Source of the DNA: Pseudomonadota bacterium
GTDB taxonomy: Bacteria; Pseudomonadota; Gammaproteobacteria; Steroidobacterales; GCA-2729495
DNA: 59,901 bases
Assembly: GCA_963205295.1 (NCBI GenBank)
Contig: CAUJIY010000090.1
Coordinates: 1 to 59,901, forward strand
Direction: 5' to 3'
Shown piece after piece: positions 51,960 to 59,901 of the stretch; position 1 is the stretch's first letter; every line of letters starts with the position of its first letter. The notes under the pieces were generated by a model. The model was not told the DNA's origin. It saw only the letters and a program-made list of their open reading frames with translations, and ran no database searches. The position numbers and the translations under genes are program-made.

Positions 51960-53282
51960 TTGCTGAAGCGCACCAAGATCAACACCGCCAACCTCGAGCG
52001 TGGCATGTATGTCGCCCAGCTCGATCGCCCATGGCTGGAGACGCCGTTCATCTTCCACGGCTTCGAGGTCCGCGAGGACAGCGAACTGAAGCTCCTGCGC
52101 AAGTTCTGCCGCCACGTCTACATCGACGTCGAGCGCTGCAGCCTGCCGCGCGAACGGGTCATGAAGGCGCTCGAGAAGCCTGACCGCGAAGCGGCTTTTC
52201 GCGGTGCCCGCACCAGGGATGCCCGCACCGGGACGCTGGTCGGGAGGCTGATGCGGGTCGTGACCCGGCTCGACCCTACCGGTGCCGTCGCCACGCGATT
52301 CAGCGGCCAGCGCCACTATCGCAACGAGGTGCCGACCAGCAAGGAGGCACCGCAGGCCATCCGCGCCTTCGATGCCGCGGTGGCGACCATGACCGAGGTG
52401 TTCGCGCATGTGCGCAAGGGCGCCGGCGTCGACGTCGAGAAGGTCCAGGCTGCCGCGCGGCCGATGGTCGACAGCATCCTGCGCAACCAGGACGCCATGG
52501 CGTGGCTGGTCTACCTGCGCAAGCGTACCGAGTACGCCTGCCACCACTCGGTGGGCTGCGCGGTGTGGGCGGTGATCCTCGGCCGGCACCTTGGATTCGA
52601 ACGCCAGGGCCTGGAAACGCTGGCGATGGGCGGCATGCTGCTCGACATCGGTAAGGCGCGGCTGCCCGACTCGCTGATGCAGCGCGATGGCGAACTGTCG
52701 GCGGGCGAATTCGAGGCCGTACGCAAGCACGTGCACTACGGCGTGGAGATGGTGCGGCTGACGCCCGGTGTCAATGCCGATGTCCTCGACATGATCGGCG
52801 GCCACCACGAGCGTGGCGACGGCTCCGGCTATCCCAAGGGCCTGAAGGGCGCCGACATCCCGGTATTCGCCCGCATCGGCGGCCTGGTGGACAGCTACGA
52901 CGCGATGATCAGCCACCGGCCATGGGCCCGGGCGCGCTCGCCGTACGACGCCATCCGCGAGATCAATGCGCTGGCCGGCGTGCAGTTCCAGAAGGAAATG
53001 GTCGAGCAGTTCGTGCAGGCGCTCGGCATGTTTCCCACGGGCAGCATCGTCGAGACCAACAGCGGTGAGGTCGGCATCGTCGTCGAGCAGAACCGGGTGC
53101 GTCGGTTGCGCCCCGTGGTGATGCTGGTGCTCGATGCGGCCAAGCAACGCCTCGCCGAGCATCGCGTGCTCGACCTGCGCCGCTGCCCGAGCGACCAGCG
53201 CGCCGGCGATGCCTGCTGGATCGTGCGCGGCCACGAGGCCGGCGCCTTCGGGCTCGACCCCAAGAACTACTTCGTCGGCTGA
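51960..53282 (+). CDS. DUF3391/HD-GYP protein with degenerate HD motif
   Basis: A 440-residue protein. The N-terminal DUF3391 domain (about 1-130, starting KINTANLERGMYVAQLDRPWLETPF) precedes an HD-GYP domain (about 180-360). HD-GYP proteins usually hydrolyse cyclic-di-GMP. The GYP part is intact (GGHHERGDGSGYPKGL, 281-295), but the HD dyad reads LLDIGK (Leu228-Asp229) instead of HDIGK, losing a metal-ligand His. It may be an altered phosphodiesterase or a binding protein. The start is TTG at 51960, as no ATG or GTG fits. Confidence 0.88.
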   Translation: MLKRTKINTANLERGMYVAQLDRPWLETPFIFHGFEVREDSELKLLRKFCRHVYIDVERCSLPRERVMKALEKPDREAAFRGARTRDARTGTLVGRLMRVVTRLDPTGAVATRFSGQRHYRNEVPTSKEAPQAIRAFDAAVATMTEVFAHVRKGAGVDVEKVQAAARPMVDSILRNQDAMAWLVYLRKRTEYACHHSVGCAVWAVILGRHLGFERQGLETLAMGGMLLDIGKARLPDSLMQRDGELSAGEFEAVRKHVHYGVEMVRLTPGVNADVLDMIGGHHERGDGSGYPKGLKGADIPVFARIGGLVDSYDAMISHRPWARARSPYDAIREINALAGVQFQKEMVEQFVQALGMFPTGSIVETNSGEVGIVVEQNRVRRLRPVVMLVLDAAKQRLAEHRVLDLRRCPSDQRAGDACWIVRGHEAGAFGLDPKNYFVG

Positions 53283-53382
53283 GGCCCGGCGCTTCGCCGG
53301 GATCTGCGAGAGGGTGGCGGCCAGCCGTCAGGCCCCAGCCACCGCCCGCTAGCCTGCCGCCGGTCGCGGCACCGGCCGCCGT

Positions 53383-53388
53383 TATACT
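53383..53388 (+). promoter_or_regulatory. -10 for the MacAB-like operon
   Basis: TATACT, with transcription expected near 53395 and a leader of about 27 nt before the GTG. The -35 is weak. Confidence 0.45.
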
Positions 53389-53421
53389 GGCGCGCGCATC
53401 ACCCCCCTCGCGGAGAAGCCC

Positions 53422-54564
53422 GTGCCCGCCCTCTTCACCCGGCGCAACCTCGTCCTGGCGCTGCTCGCCATGGTACTTGCAGCACTCGTCGCCTGGCTGT
53501 CACGCCCGGAGCCGCTTGGCGTGGCGGTCGCCGCGGCTGGCCGTGGTGCAGTCGCGGCGACGGTCGCCAACACCCGTGCGGGAACGGTCGATGCGTGCAA
53601 CCGTGCCCGCCTGGCACCGCCGGTTGGCGGGCAGATCGCGCGCCTGCCGGTGAAAAAAGGTGATGCCGTGCAGGCAGGCGACGTGCTGTTGGAACTCTGG
53701 AACCAGGACCTGCGCGCCCAGCTCGCCCTGCAGCAGCGCGACCGGATCGCCGCGCAGGCGCGTGCCCGCGAAGCCTGCGTCACCGCCGAGGTGGCCGCTG
53801 CCGACGCGGCGCGGGCGACCCGGCTGCGTGCCGACCGGCTGGTTTCCGAGGAGCAGGCCGGGCGTGCAGTCGGCGAGGCCGAGGCGCGTGCCGCCGGCTG
53901 CGACGCCGCCCGCGAGACGGCCCGCGTCGGGGCTGCGCGGGTCGCGGTGGCGCAGGCGAATCTCGAACGCACCATCCTGCGCGCCCCGTTCGCCGGCGTG
54001 ATCGCCGAGATCAACGGCGAACTGGGCGAGGTGGTGACGCCATCGCCGGTTGGCGTGCCGACCCCGCCGACCGTGGACATCGTCGACACCAGTTGTCTGT
54101 ATATCAGCGCGCCGATCGACGAGGTCGACGCCCCCGCCGTTCGTGCCGGCCAGCGTGCCGCGATCACGCTCGACGCCTTCCCGGGCCGCAAGTTCACCGG
54201 CTTCGTGCGGCGCGTGGCGCCCTACGTCATGGATGCGGAGAAACAGGCGCGGACCGTGGAGATCGAGGCGGAGATCGAGAATGCGGCCGCCAGCAACCTG
54301 CTGCCCGGGTACAGCGCCGATGTCGAGGTGATCCTCGATACACGCGAGAACGTGCTGCGGGTGCCGACCCAGGCGGTAATCGATGGCCACAGCGTCTACG
54401 TGCTGGACGAGAATGGCGGAGTGCTGCGCTCGCGCGAGATCCGCCGCGGCGTGTCGAACTGGGAATACACCGAGGTCCTCGCGGGCCTGGCGGAGGGCGA
54501 GCTCGTGGTGCTGTCGGTGGACCGCGCCGGGGTGCGCGACGGCGCCCGAGCGGTGCGCGAGTAG
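53422..54564 (+). CDS. HlyD/MacA-type membrane fusion protein
   Basis: A 380-residue periplasmic adaptor. An N-terminal membrane helix (about 8-25) is followed by a lipoyl half (GGQIARLPVKKGDAVQAGDVLLELWN), an Ala-rich coiled-coil hairpin (about 95-175), the returning lipoyl half (TILRAPFAGVIAEINGELGE) and beta-barrel/MP domains. It links the inner-membrane ABC exporter to an outer-membrane channel that is not encoded here. GTG start with CGGAGAAGCCC. First gene of a four-gene operon. Confidence 0.9.
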   Translation: MPALFTRRNLVLALLAMVLAALVAWLSRPEPLGVAVAAAGRGAVAATVANTRAGTVDACNRARLAPPVGGQIARLPVKKGDAVQAGDVLLELWNQDLRAQLALQQRDRIAAQARAREACVTAEVAAADAARATRLRADRLVSEEQAGRAVGEAEARAAGCDAARETARVGAARVAVAQANLERTILRAPFAGVIAEINGELGEVVTPSPVGVPTPPTVDIVDTSCLYISAPIDEVDAPAVRAGQRAAITLDAFPGRKFTGFVRRVAPYVMDAEKQARTVEIEAEIENAAASNLLPGYSADVEVILDTRENVLRVPTQAVIDGHSVYVLDENGGVLRSREIRRGVSNWEYTEVLAGLAEGELVVLSVDRAGVRDGARAVRE

Positions 54565-54573
54565 GCGCACCGC

Positions 54574-55259
<686 letters not shown>

Positions 55260-55263
<4 letters not shown>

Positions 55264-56468
55264 CCTTCGGCGACTGCACCCGCGTGGCCGCCGGCGCCCT
55301 GCTGCGCTACCCGCTGCGCACGGCGATGATGCTGCTCGCCACGGCGATCGGTGTTGCCGCGGTGCTGGTGCTGACCGCGCTCGGTGAGGCAGCCCGCAGC
55401 TTTGTCACCGACGAGTTCCGGGCGCTCGGTACGCACCTGCTGGTGGTGCTGCCCGGCAAGACCGAGACCACCGGCATGGGCCCCGGGCTGATGGCCGGGG
55501 AGTCGCCGCGCGACCTGACGCTCGACGATGCGCGCGCGGTGCTGCGCAGCCGCGCCGTCGCCAGGGTCGCACCGCTCGTCGTCGGCGCTGCCACGGTGTC
55601 GTTCGGCGGCCTGGAGCGGGACATCACCGTCATGGGCACCACGGCTGCGATGGTCGAGATCCGCCAGTGGCGCATGGCGACGGGGGAGTTCCTCCGCGAC
55701 CAGGACTGGGACCGTGCTTCCCCGGAGTGCGTCCTCGGCGACACCCTGCGGCGGGAACTCTTCGCCGGCCTCCAGCCGGTCGGGCACTGGCTGCGGGTCG
55801 GCGACCGGCGCTGCCGCGTTGCCGGCGTGCTGGCCCCGCAGGGCATGTCGATCATGGCCAACGTGGATGAGCTGGTACTGATGCCGGTCGCAGCGGCCCA
55901 GCAGCTCCTCAACGTACCAGGCCTGTTTCGCCTGCTGATCCAGGCGACCGGCCGCGAGACCGTGGCGGGTGCACAACGCGACGTCGTGCGCATCCTCAAG
56001 GAGCGCCACCGTGGCCAGGAGGACGTCACCGTCATCACCCAGGACGCCGTGCTGACGACCTTCGATGGCATCTTCGGCGCGCTCACCGCCGCGCTCGCCG
56101 GCATCGCCGCGGTGAGCCTGGTGGTGGCGGGGGTGTTGATCATGAACGTGATGCTGGTGGCGGTGAGCCAGCGTACCGCGGAGATCGGACTTCTCAAGGC
56201 ACTCGGCGCCAGTCGCCGCCAGGTGACGCGCCTGTTCCTCACCGAGGCGATGATCCTCGCCGCCTGCGGGGCGCTGGCCGGACTGGTGCTCGGTTATGCC
56301 GCCCTGGTCCTGATGCGCGCGCTGTACCCGGACCTCGCCTTCGAGCCGCCCGGCTGGGCGCTGGCCGGTGCGTGCCTGGTTGCGCTCGGCTGCGGGGTCG
56401 GGTTTGGCATCCTGCCGGCGCGCCGGGCGGCCCGGCTCGATCCCATCGCCGCCCTGGCGGGACGCTGA
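55260..56468 (+). CDS. MacB-like ABC permease (first copy)
   Basis: A 402-residue FtsX/MacB-type permease. Helix 1 (about 20-40) is followed by a large periplasmic MacB_PCD domain (about 45-270) and three C-terminal helices with SQRTAEIGLLKALGASRRQVTRLFLTEAMIL. Start GTG 55260 overlaps the ATPase stop. It probably forms a heterodimer with the next gene's product, using the single ATPase. The substrate is unknown. Confidence 0.9.
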
Positions 56469-56469
56469 G

Positions 56470-57669
56470 ATGAATGGCCGGGAACTGGTGCGCTTCGCCA
56501 CGCACTCGGCGTTGTCGCACCGGCTGCGCAGCGTCCTGACCGCCCTCGGTATCGGCATCGGCGTCACTGCAGTGGTTCTGCTGACCTCGATGGGGGAGGG
56601 ACTGCACCGGTACGTGCTCGAGCAGTTCACGCAGTTCGGCACCAACATCATCGGCATCAATCCCGGCCGCAGCACGACCTTCGGCGCGTCGACCGGCATC
56701 TTCGGTTCGGTGCGTCCGCTCACCATCGACGACGCCGAAGCACTGAAGCGCGTACCCTTCGTGCTGAATACCGTGCCGGTCGTGCAGGGCACCGCCTCGG
56801 TGGAGGGTGGCGGCCGCGAGCGCAGCACCAACATCAGCGGCGTCGGGCCCGAGTTCCAGACGGCCTTCGATTTCAGGGTGGCGCTCGGCACCTTCCTGCC
56901 TGCCGACGACCCGCGTGCGCCGCGTCCGCTTGCCGTGCTCGGCGCAAAGATGCGCCACGAGCTGTACGGCGAGCGCAGTCCGCTCGGCGAACTGCTGCGT
57001 GTCGGTGGCGAGCGCTACCGGGTGATCGGCGTCATGGAGCCGAAGGGCCAGGTGCTCGGCTTCGATCTCGACGACACCGTCTACATCCCGGCGGCACGTG
57101 CCCTGGAGCTGTACAACCGGCAGGGCCTGTTCGAAATCGACGTGCTGTACGACAAAGCCGTGCCGGCCGACGAGGTCGTGGCCGGCATCGAACGCATGAT
57201 CATTGCCCGCCACGGCGGCCTCGACGTCACCATCACCACCCAGCAGCAGATGCTCGATGTGCTCGGCTCCGTGCTCGACATCGTCACTTTCGCCGTCGCC
57301 GCCCTCGGTGGCATCTCCTTGCTGGTCGGAGGCGTCGGCATCTTTACCATCATGACCATTGCGGTGCGCGAGCGTACGGCGGAGATCGGGCTGCTGCGCG
57401 CGATCGGCGCGGGCCGCGCCCAGATCCGCGCGATCTTCCTCGGCGAGTCGATCCTGCTCGCCGGCATCGGCGGTGCCGGCGGTCTGCTCGTCGGCGGGCT
57501 CACTGTGGTGCTGCTCGGCGTGGCAGTACCGGCACTGCCGGTCGGGATCGCGTTGCCCTACGTCGTGGCCGCCGAAGCGGTCGCCGTGCTGATCGGGCTT
57601 GCCGCCGGCGTCGTCCCGGCGCAGCGTGCGGCGGCTCTCGACCCGGTCGAGGCGCTGCGGGCCGAGTAG
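56470..57669 (+). CDS. MacB-like ABC permease (second copy)
   Basis: A 399-residue permease of the same architecture: helix 1 with SVLTALGIGIGVTAVVLLTSMGEG, a MacB_PCD domain with FGTNIIGINPGRS, and C-terminal helices with RERTAEIGLLRAIGAGRAQIRAIFLGESILL. It begins 1 nt after the first permease. The two are clearly paralogous, and the pair suggests an asymmetric exporter. Confidence 0.9.
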   Translation: MNGRELVRFATHSALSHRLRSVLTALGIGIGVTAVVLLTSMGEGLHRYVLEQFTQFGTNIIGINPGRSTTFGASTGIFGSVRPLTIDDAEALKRVPFVLNTVPVVQGTASVEGGGRERSTNISGVGPEFQTAFDFRVALGTFLPADDPRAPRPLAVLGAKMRHELYGERSPLGELLRVGGERYRVIGVMEPKGQVLGFDLDDTVYIPAARALELYNRQGLFEIDVLYDKAVPADEVVAGIERMIIARHGGLDVTITTQQQMLDVLGSVLDIVTFAVAALGGISLLVGGVGIFTIMTIAVRERTAEIGLLRAIGAGRAQIRAIFLGESILLAGIGGAGGLLVGGLTVVLLGVAVPALPVGIALPYVVAAEAVAVLIGLAAGVVPAQRAAALDPVEALRAE

Positions 57670-57792
57670 CCCGGCCTCCCGCGGTCGCGGCGCCGCCGCG
57701 ATCCGGAGTTCCGCTTGCCGCAGCGCGCCGATGCGCTCGCACGCAGCCGGTCGCGGGCAGAGCATCGCGGCTTGTAGGGCCCCACGGTTATG

Positions 57793-57798
57793 TATAAA
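57793..57798 (+). promoter_or_regulatory. Possible -10 upstream of the prkA CRP-type site
   Basis: TATAAA with TTGTAG (57772-57777) only 15 nt upstream, a short spacer. If used, the CRP-type site would lie just downstream and block it. Otherwise it is incidental. Confidence 0.25.
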
Positions 57799-57809
57799 AG
57801 ATAGGTGGA

Positions 57810-57827
57810 CTGTGATTGTCCTCACAG
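57810..57827. promoter_or_regulatory. CRP/Vfr/Clp-type operator upstream of prkA
   Basis: CTGTGATTGTCCTCACAG is an 18-bp palindrome with perfect CRP half-sites TGTGA-N6-TCACA. It lies about 190 nt upstream of the prkA ATG. A class II geometry would put the start near 57860, with TAAGAG (57846-57851) as a rough -10. The remaining 57670-58016 region holds this site, AT-rich leader sequence and no gene. Confidence 0.65.
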
Positions 57828-58016
57828 ACTTCTGTTCAATGAAATAAGAGTCTGGCGACGAACTTTGGGGGCGCGGATCGCAGGCGGAAGCGGTGCGGCC
57901 ATTGGACCTGACGGGCAGGAGACGACGTCAAAGAAGCACACGACAGCAAACAACAAGAACAGGCGATGGAGAAAAGCTTTCTCTGCGGGTCTCTGGTATT
58001 TCACGAGGAGATTGGC

Positions 58017-59901
58017 ATGACGAGCGTAACTGACTCCGGGCGCGAAGCCTCGCTGGGCCGCAATGGCGGCTTCATGGACGAGCTCGCGAACTTCGCCTCG
58101 CACCACAAGGCGACGCGCTGGCGCGGCAGCTTCGCCGACTATCTGCGCGACGTGCTGCCCTCGGCGCCGCAGCAGTTCGTACGCTCGAGCCACCAGTACC
58201 TCTACGACATGCTCTGCTGGTACCGTGCCGAACGCATCGATCCACAGGCTGCCCCCGGGGGCAGCAATCCGAAGGAACTGTTCACCAACGAGCTCTACGG
58301 CATCGATGACGCGCTCGACCGCGTGGTCGAGTATTTCAAGGCGGCGAGTGCGGGATCCGACGTGGGTCGACGCCTCCTGCTGCTGCTCGGCCCGCCCTCC
58401 GGCGGCAAGTCATCGGCCGTGATCCTGATGAAACGCGGTCTGGAGGAATACAGCCACACCGATCGCGGTGCCCTTTACGCGCTGCAGGGCTCACCGCTGC
58501 ACGAGTCGCCGCTCAACCTGGTGCCGGCGAGCATGCGCGGACGTTTCCGCGAGACCTACGGCGTGGAGGTCACCGGCGAACTCTCGCCCTACAGCCGCGC
58601 CCGGCTCGACGACGAGTTCCAGGGCGACTTCATGAAGTTCCCGGTCGAGCGGGTGTTCCTGTCCGAGGCGTCGCGTGTCGGCATCGGTACCTACGCGCCA
58701 CATGACCCGACCACGGCGGACATCGCTGACCTCGTCGGGTCGGTGGACCTCTCGAAGGTGGCCGAGATCGGCGACGAGGGCGATCCGCGCGCCTGGTCGT
58801 GGAGCGGAGCGGTCTATGCCGCCAGCCGCGGCATGCTCGAGATGATCGAGATCCTCAAGGTCAAGCGCGAGTTCCTCTACCTGCTGCTCACGCTTACGCA
58901 GGAGAAGAACGTCAAGGTGTCGCGCTTCCCGCTGATCCATCTCGACGAGACCATCGTCGCGCACACCAATCTCGCCGAGTTCAACAAGTTCCTGCAGGAG
59001 AAGGAGAACGAGGCCCTGCTCGATCGCATGGTCATCGTGCGCGTGCCCTACGCGCTGTCCTACAAGGACGAGGCGCGGATCTACGCCAAGCTGGTCGCCG
59101 GTGCGCCGGCGTTCCGCGACGTGCACCTCGACCCGCACGCGCTGTCGCTCGCGGCGGTGTTCGCGATCCTGACGCGGCTCGTGCGGCCCGAGCGCGAGGG
59201 CCTGGACCTCTCCAAGAAGCTGCGCATCTACGCCGGCGAGGCCGTCGAGGGCTTCCCGGAGAGCGAGGCCGCGCGGCTGCACACCGAGTCGCCCGACGAG
59301 GGGCTCTCCGGCGTCAGCCCGCGCTTCGTGATCAACGCGATCTCCAACGCGATCACGCGCAGCGACACGAAGAGTCTCACCAGCATGGAGCTGCTGCTCG
59401 CGCTCAAGGACGCGATCGAGAGCGACGCGCGCATGGACGCGCGCCAGAAGAAGCAGTGGATCGACCACCTCGTCGTGGCCCGCAAGGACTTCTACAACCG
59501 CTGGGTCAAGGAGGACGTGCACCGCGCGCTGTTCGCCTCGTTCGAGGGCGAGGCGCAGCAGCTGCTCGAGAAATACCTCGACGAGGTCGAGGCCTCGCTC
59601 GATGCGCGCGAGGTCAAGGACCCGATCACCGGCGAGACGCGCCTGCCGGACGAGCGCTTCCTGCGTGCCGTCGAGGAGAAGATCCGCATCTCGGACTCGG
59701 GCAAGCAGTCGTTCCGCCAGGAAGTGGTGCGCAAGGCGATGGTGGCGTTCAAGGCCGGCGAGAAGTTCACGCTGTCGAGCCACGCGCGCATGCGCGAGGC
59801 GATCGAGCAGTACCTCTTCGCCGAGCGACGCGACGTGCTGCGGCTCGTGACCTCGAGCACGCGTCCCGACGACGAGGCGCGCAGCAAGATCTCGGCCGAG
59901 C
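58017..59901 (+). CDS. prkA: PrkA serine protein kinase (3' end outside window)
   Basis: 628 codons are visible and the frame is open to the last base (E. coli YeaG has about 644, so little is missing). The N-terminal AAA+ PrkA domain has Walker A LLGPPSGGKSSAVILM (about residues 124-139), then FMKFPVERVFLSEASRVGIGTYAPHDP and KFLQEKENEALLDRMVIVRVPY. The C-terminal PrkA kinase-like domain includes RQKKQWIDHLVVARKDFYNRWVKEDVHRALF. PrkA/YeaG takes part in stress and nutrient-limitation responses, normally with YeaH and SpoVR genes downstream (outside the window). ATG 58017 follows CACGAGGAGATTGGC. Confidence 0.95.
   Translation, partial: MTSVTDSGREASLGRNGGFMDELANFASHHKATRWRGSFADYLRDVLPSAPQQFVRSSHQYLYDMLCWYRAERIDPQAAPGGSNPKELFTNELYGIDDALDRVVEYFKAASAGSDVGRRLLLLLGPPSGGKSSAVILMKRGLEEYSHTDRGALYALQGSPLHESPLNLVPASMRGRFRETYGVEVTGELSPYSRARLDDEFQGDFMKFPVERVFLSEASRVGIGTYAPHDPTTADIADLVGSVDLSKVAEIGDEGDPRAWSWSGAVYAASRGMLEMIEILKVKREFLYLLLTLTQEKNVKVSRFPLIHLDETIVAHTNLAEFNKFLQEKENEALLDRMVIVRVPYALSYKDEARIYAKLVAGAPAFRDVHLDPHALSLAAVFAILTRLVRPEREGLDLSKKLRIYAGEAVEGFPESEAARLHTESPDEGLSGVSPRFVINAISNAITRSDTKSLTSMELLLALKDAIESDARMDARQKKQWIDHLVVARKDFYNRWVKEDVHRALFASFEGEAQQLLEKYLDEVEASLDAREVKDPITGETRLPDERFLRAVEEKIRISDSGKQSFRQEVVRKAMVAFKAGEKFTLSSHARMREAIEQYLFAERRDVLRLVTSSTRPDDEARSKISAE

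Noticed and set aside
57805-58020. A 71-codon open frame ending at the prkA start codon
   Set aside because: It begins inside the CRP-type operator region and has a low-complexity basic composition with no ribosome binding site. More likely leader sequence than a gene.

Overview
The window is one contiguous, gene-dense, high-GC bacterial chromosome segment. No rRNA, tRNA, phage, insertion sequence or CRISPR array was found. Gene content (DUF3391 HD-GYP protein, MsrPQ, GlnK-AmtB, PotFGHI, DmeF, PrkA, TorF-type porin, VPLP/PEP-CTERM-like protein, KorCAB) points to a free-living gammaproteobacterium, perhaps near Steroidobacterales/Nevskiales or Chromatiales. That placement is an inference, not a sequence match.

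Layout. 1-8.6 kb: end of a sensor kinase; a leftward two-hydratase plus SDR module; a VPLP-anchored exported protein; a tiny membrane protein behind a hairpin-rich leader; class I aldolase; cytochrome b561; a lipoprotein; a methyltransferase; an unknown protein; a 2OG-Fe(II) oxygenase. 8.7-18.6 kb: a FixL-like kinase divergent from dmeF, then a leftward Gld-type ABC operon (ATPase, permease, GldG-like, DUF4340) and a double-length M16 protease. 18.7-24.7 kb: proline iminopeptidase and an atypical dihydroorotase, a UDP-sugar pair (decarboxylase-like plus UDP-glucose dehydrogenase), and a TorF-type porin. 24.9-35.2 kb: the polyamine importer potFGHI, a nitrilase-superfamily protein lacking the catalytic Cys, and the 2-oxoacid:ferredoxin oxidoreductase korCAB. 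35.2-42.2 kb: repeats, small membrane proteins, a Bcr/CflA MFS pump, the sigma54 regulatory locus described next, a DUF3187 protein and PBP4. 42.3-53.3 kb: glnK-amtB, msrPQ, DUF547, a TRAP-type binding protein, alcohol dehydrogenase, a TPR/TonB protein, msrA, a glycine-zipper lipoprotein and an HD-GYP protein. 53.4-59.9 kb: a MacAB-like exporter with two permeases, then prkA, which runs off the end.

The most striking region is 37.29-39.70 kb. A PAS-PAS-AAA+-Fis activator with an intact GAFTGA loop diverges from a near-consensus -24/-12 (sigma54) promoter. Two palindromes of the form ACGG-N4-CCG(T/A), exactly 40 bp apart, lie between them. The sigma54 promoter reads into a 62-residue membrane-protein gene with a strong ribosome binding site. 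Its 3' region folds into successive hairpins, three of which present CCUCC-containing C-rich segments (anti-Shine-Dalgarno-like), and it ends in a strong rho-independent terminator. This looks like a self-contained sigma54-controlled small protein plus regulatory RNA unit. It is analogous in logic to NrsZ/CrcZ of pseudomonads and to CcsR-type RNAs of Rhodobacter, but I do not recognise it as a known family.

A second theme is repeats. One family resembles TGTGGGAGCG-NCGCCAG-NCGCGAC and occurs singly, as inverted pairs and as tandem arrays. One cluster has become the C-terminal coding sequence of a TRAP-binding-protein gene. A separate palindromic element occurs twice, with long arms that differ between copies yet still pair within each copy.
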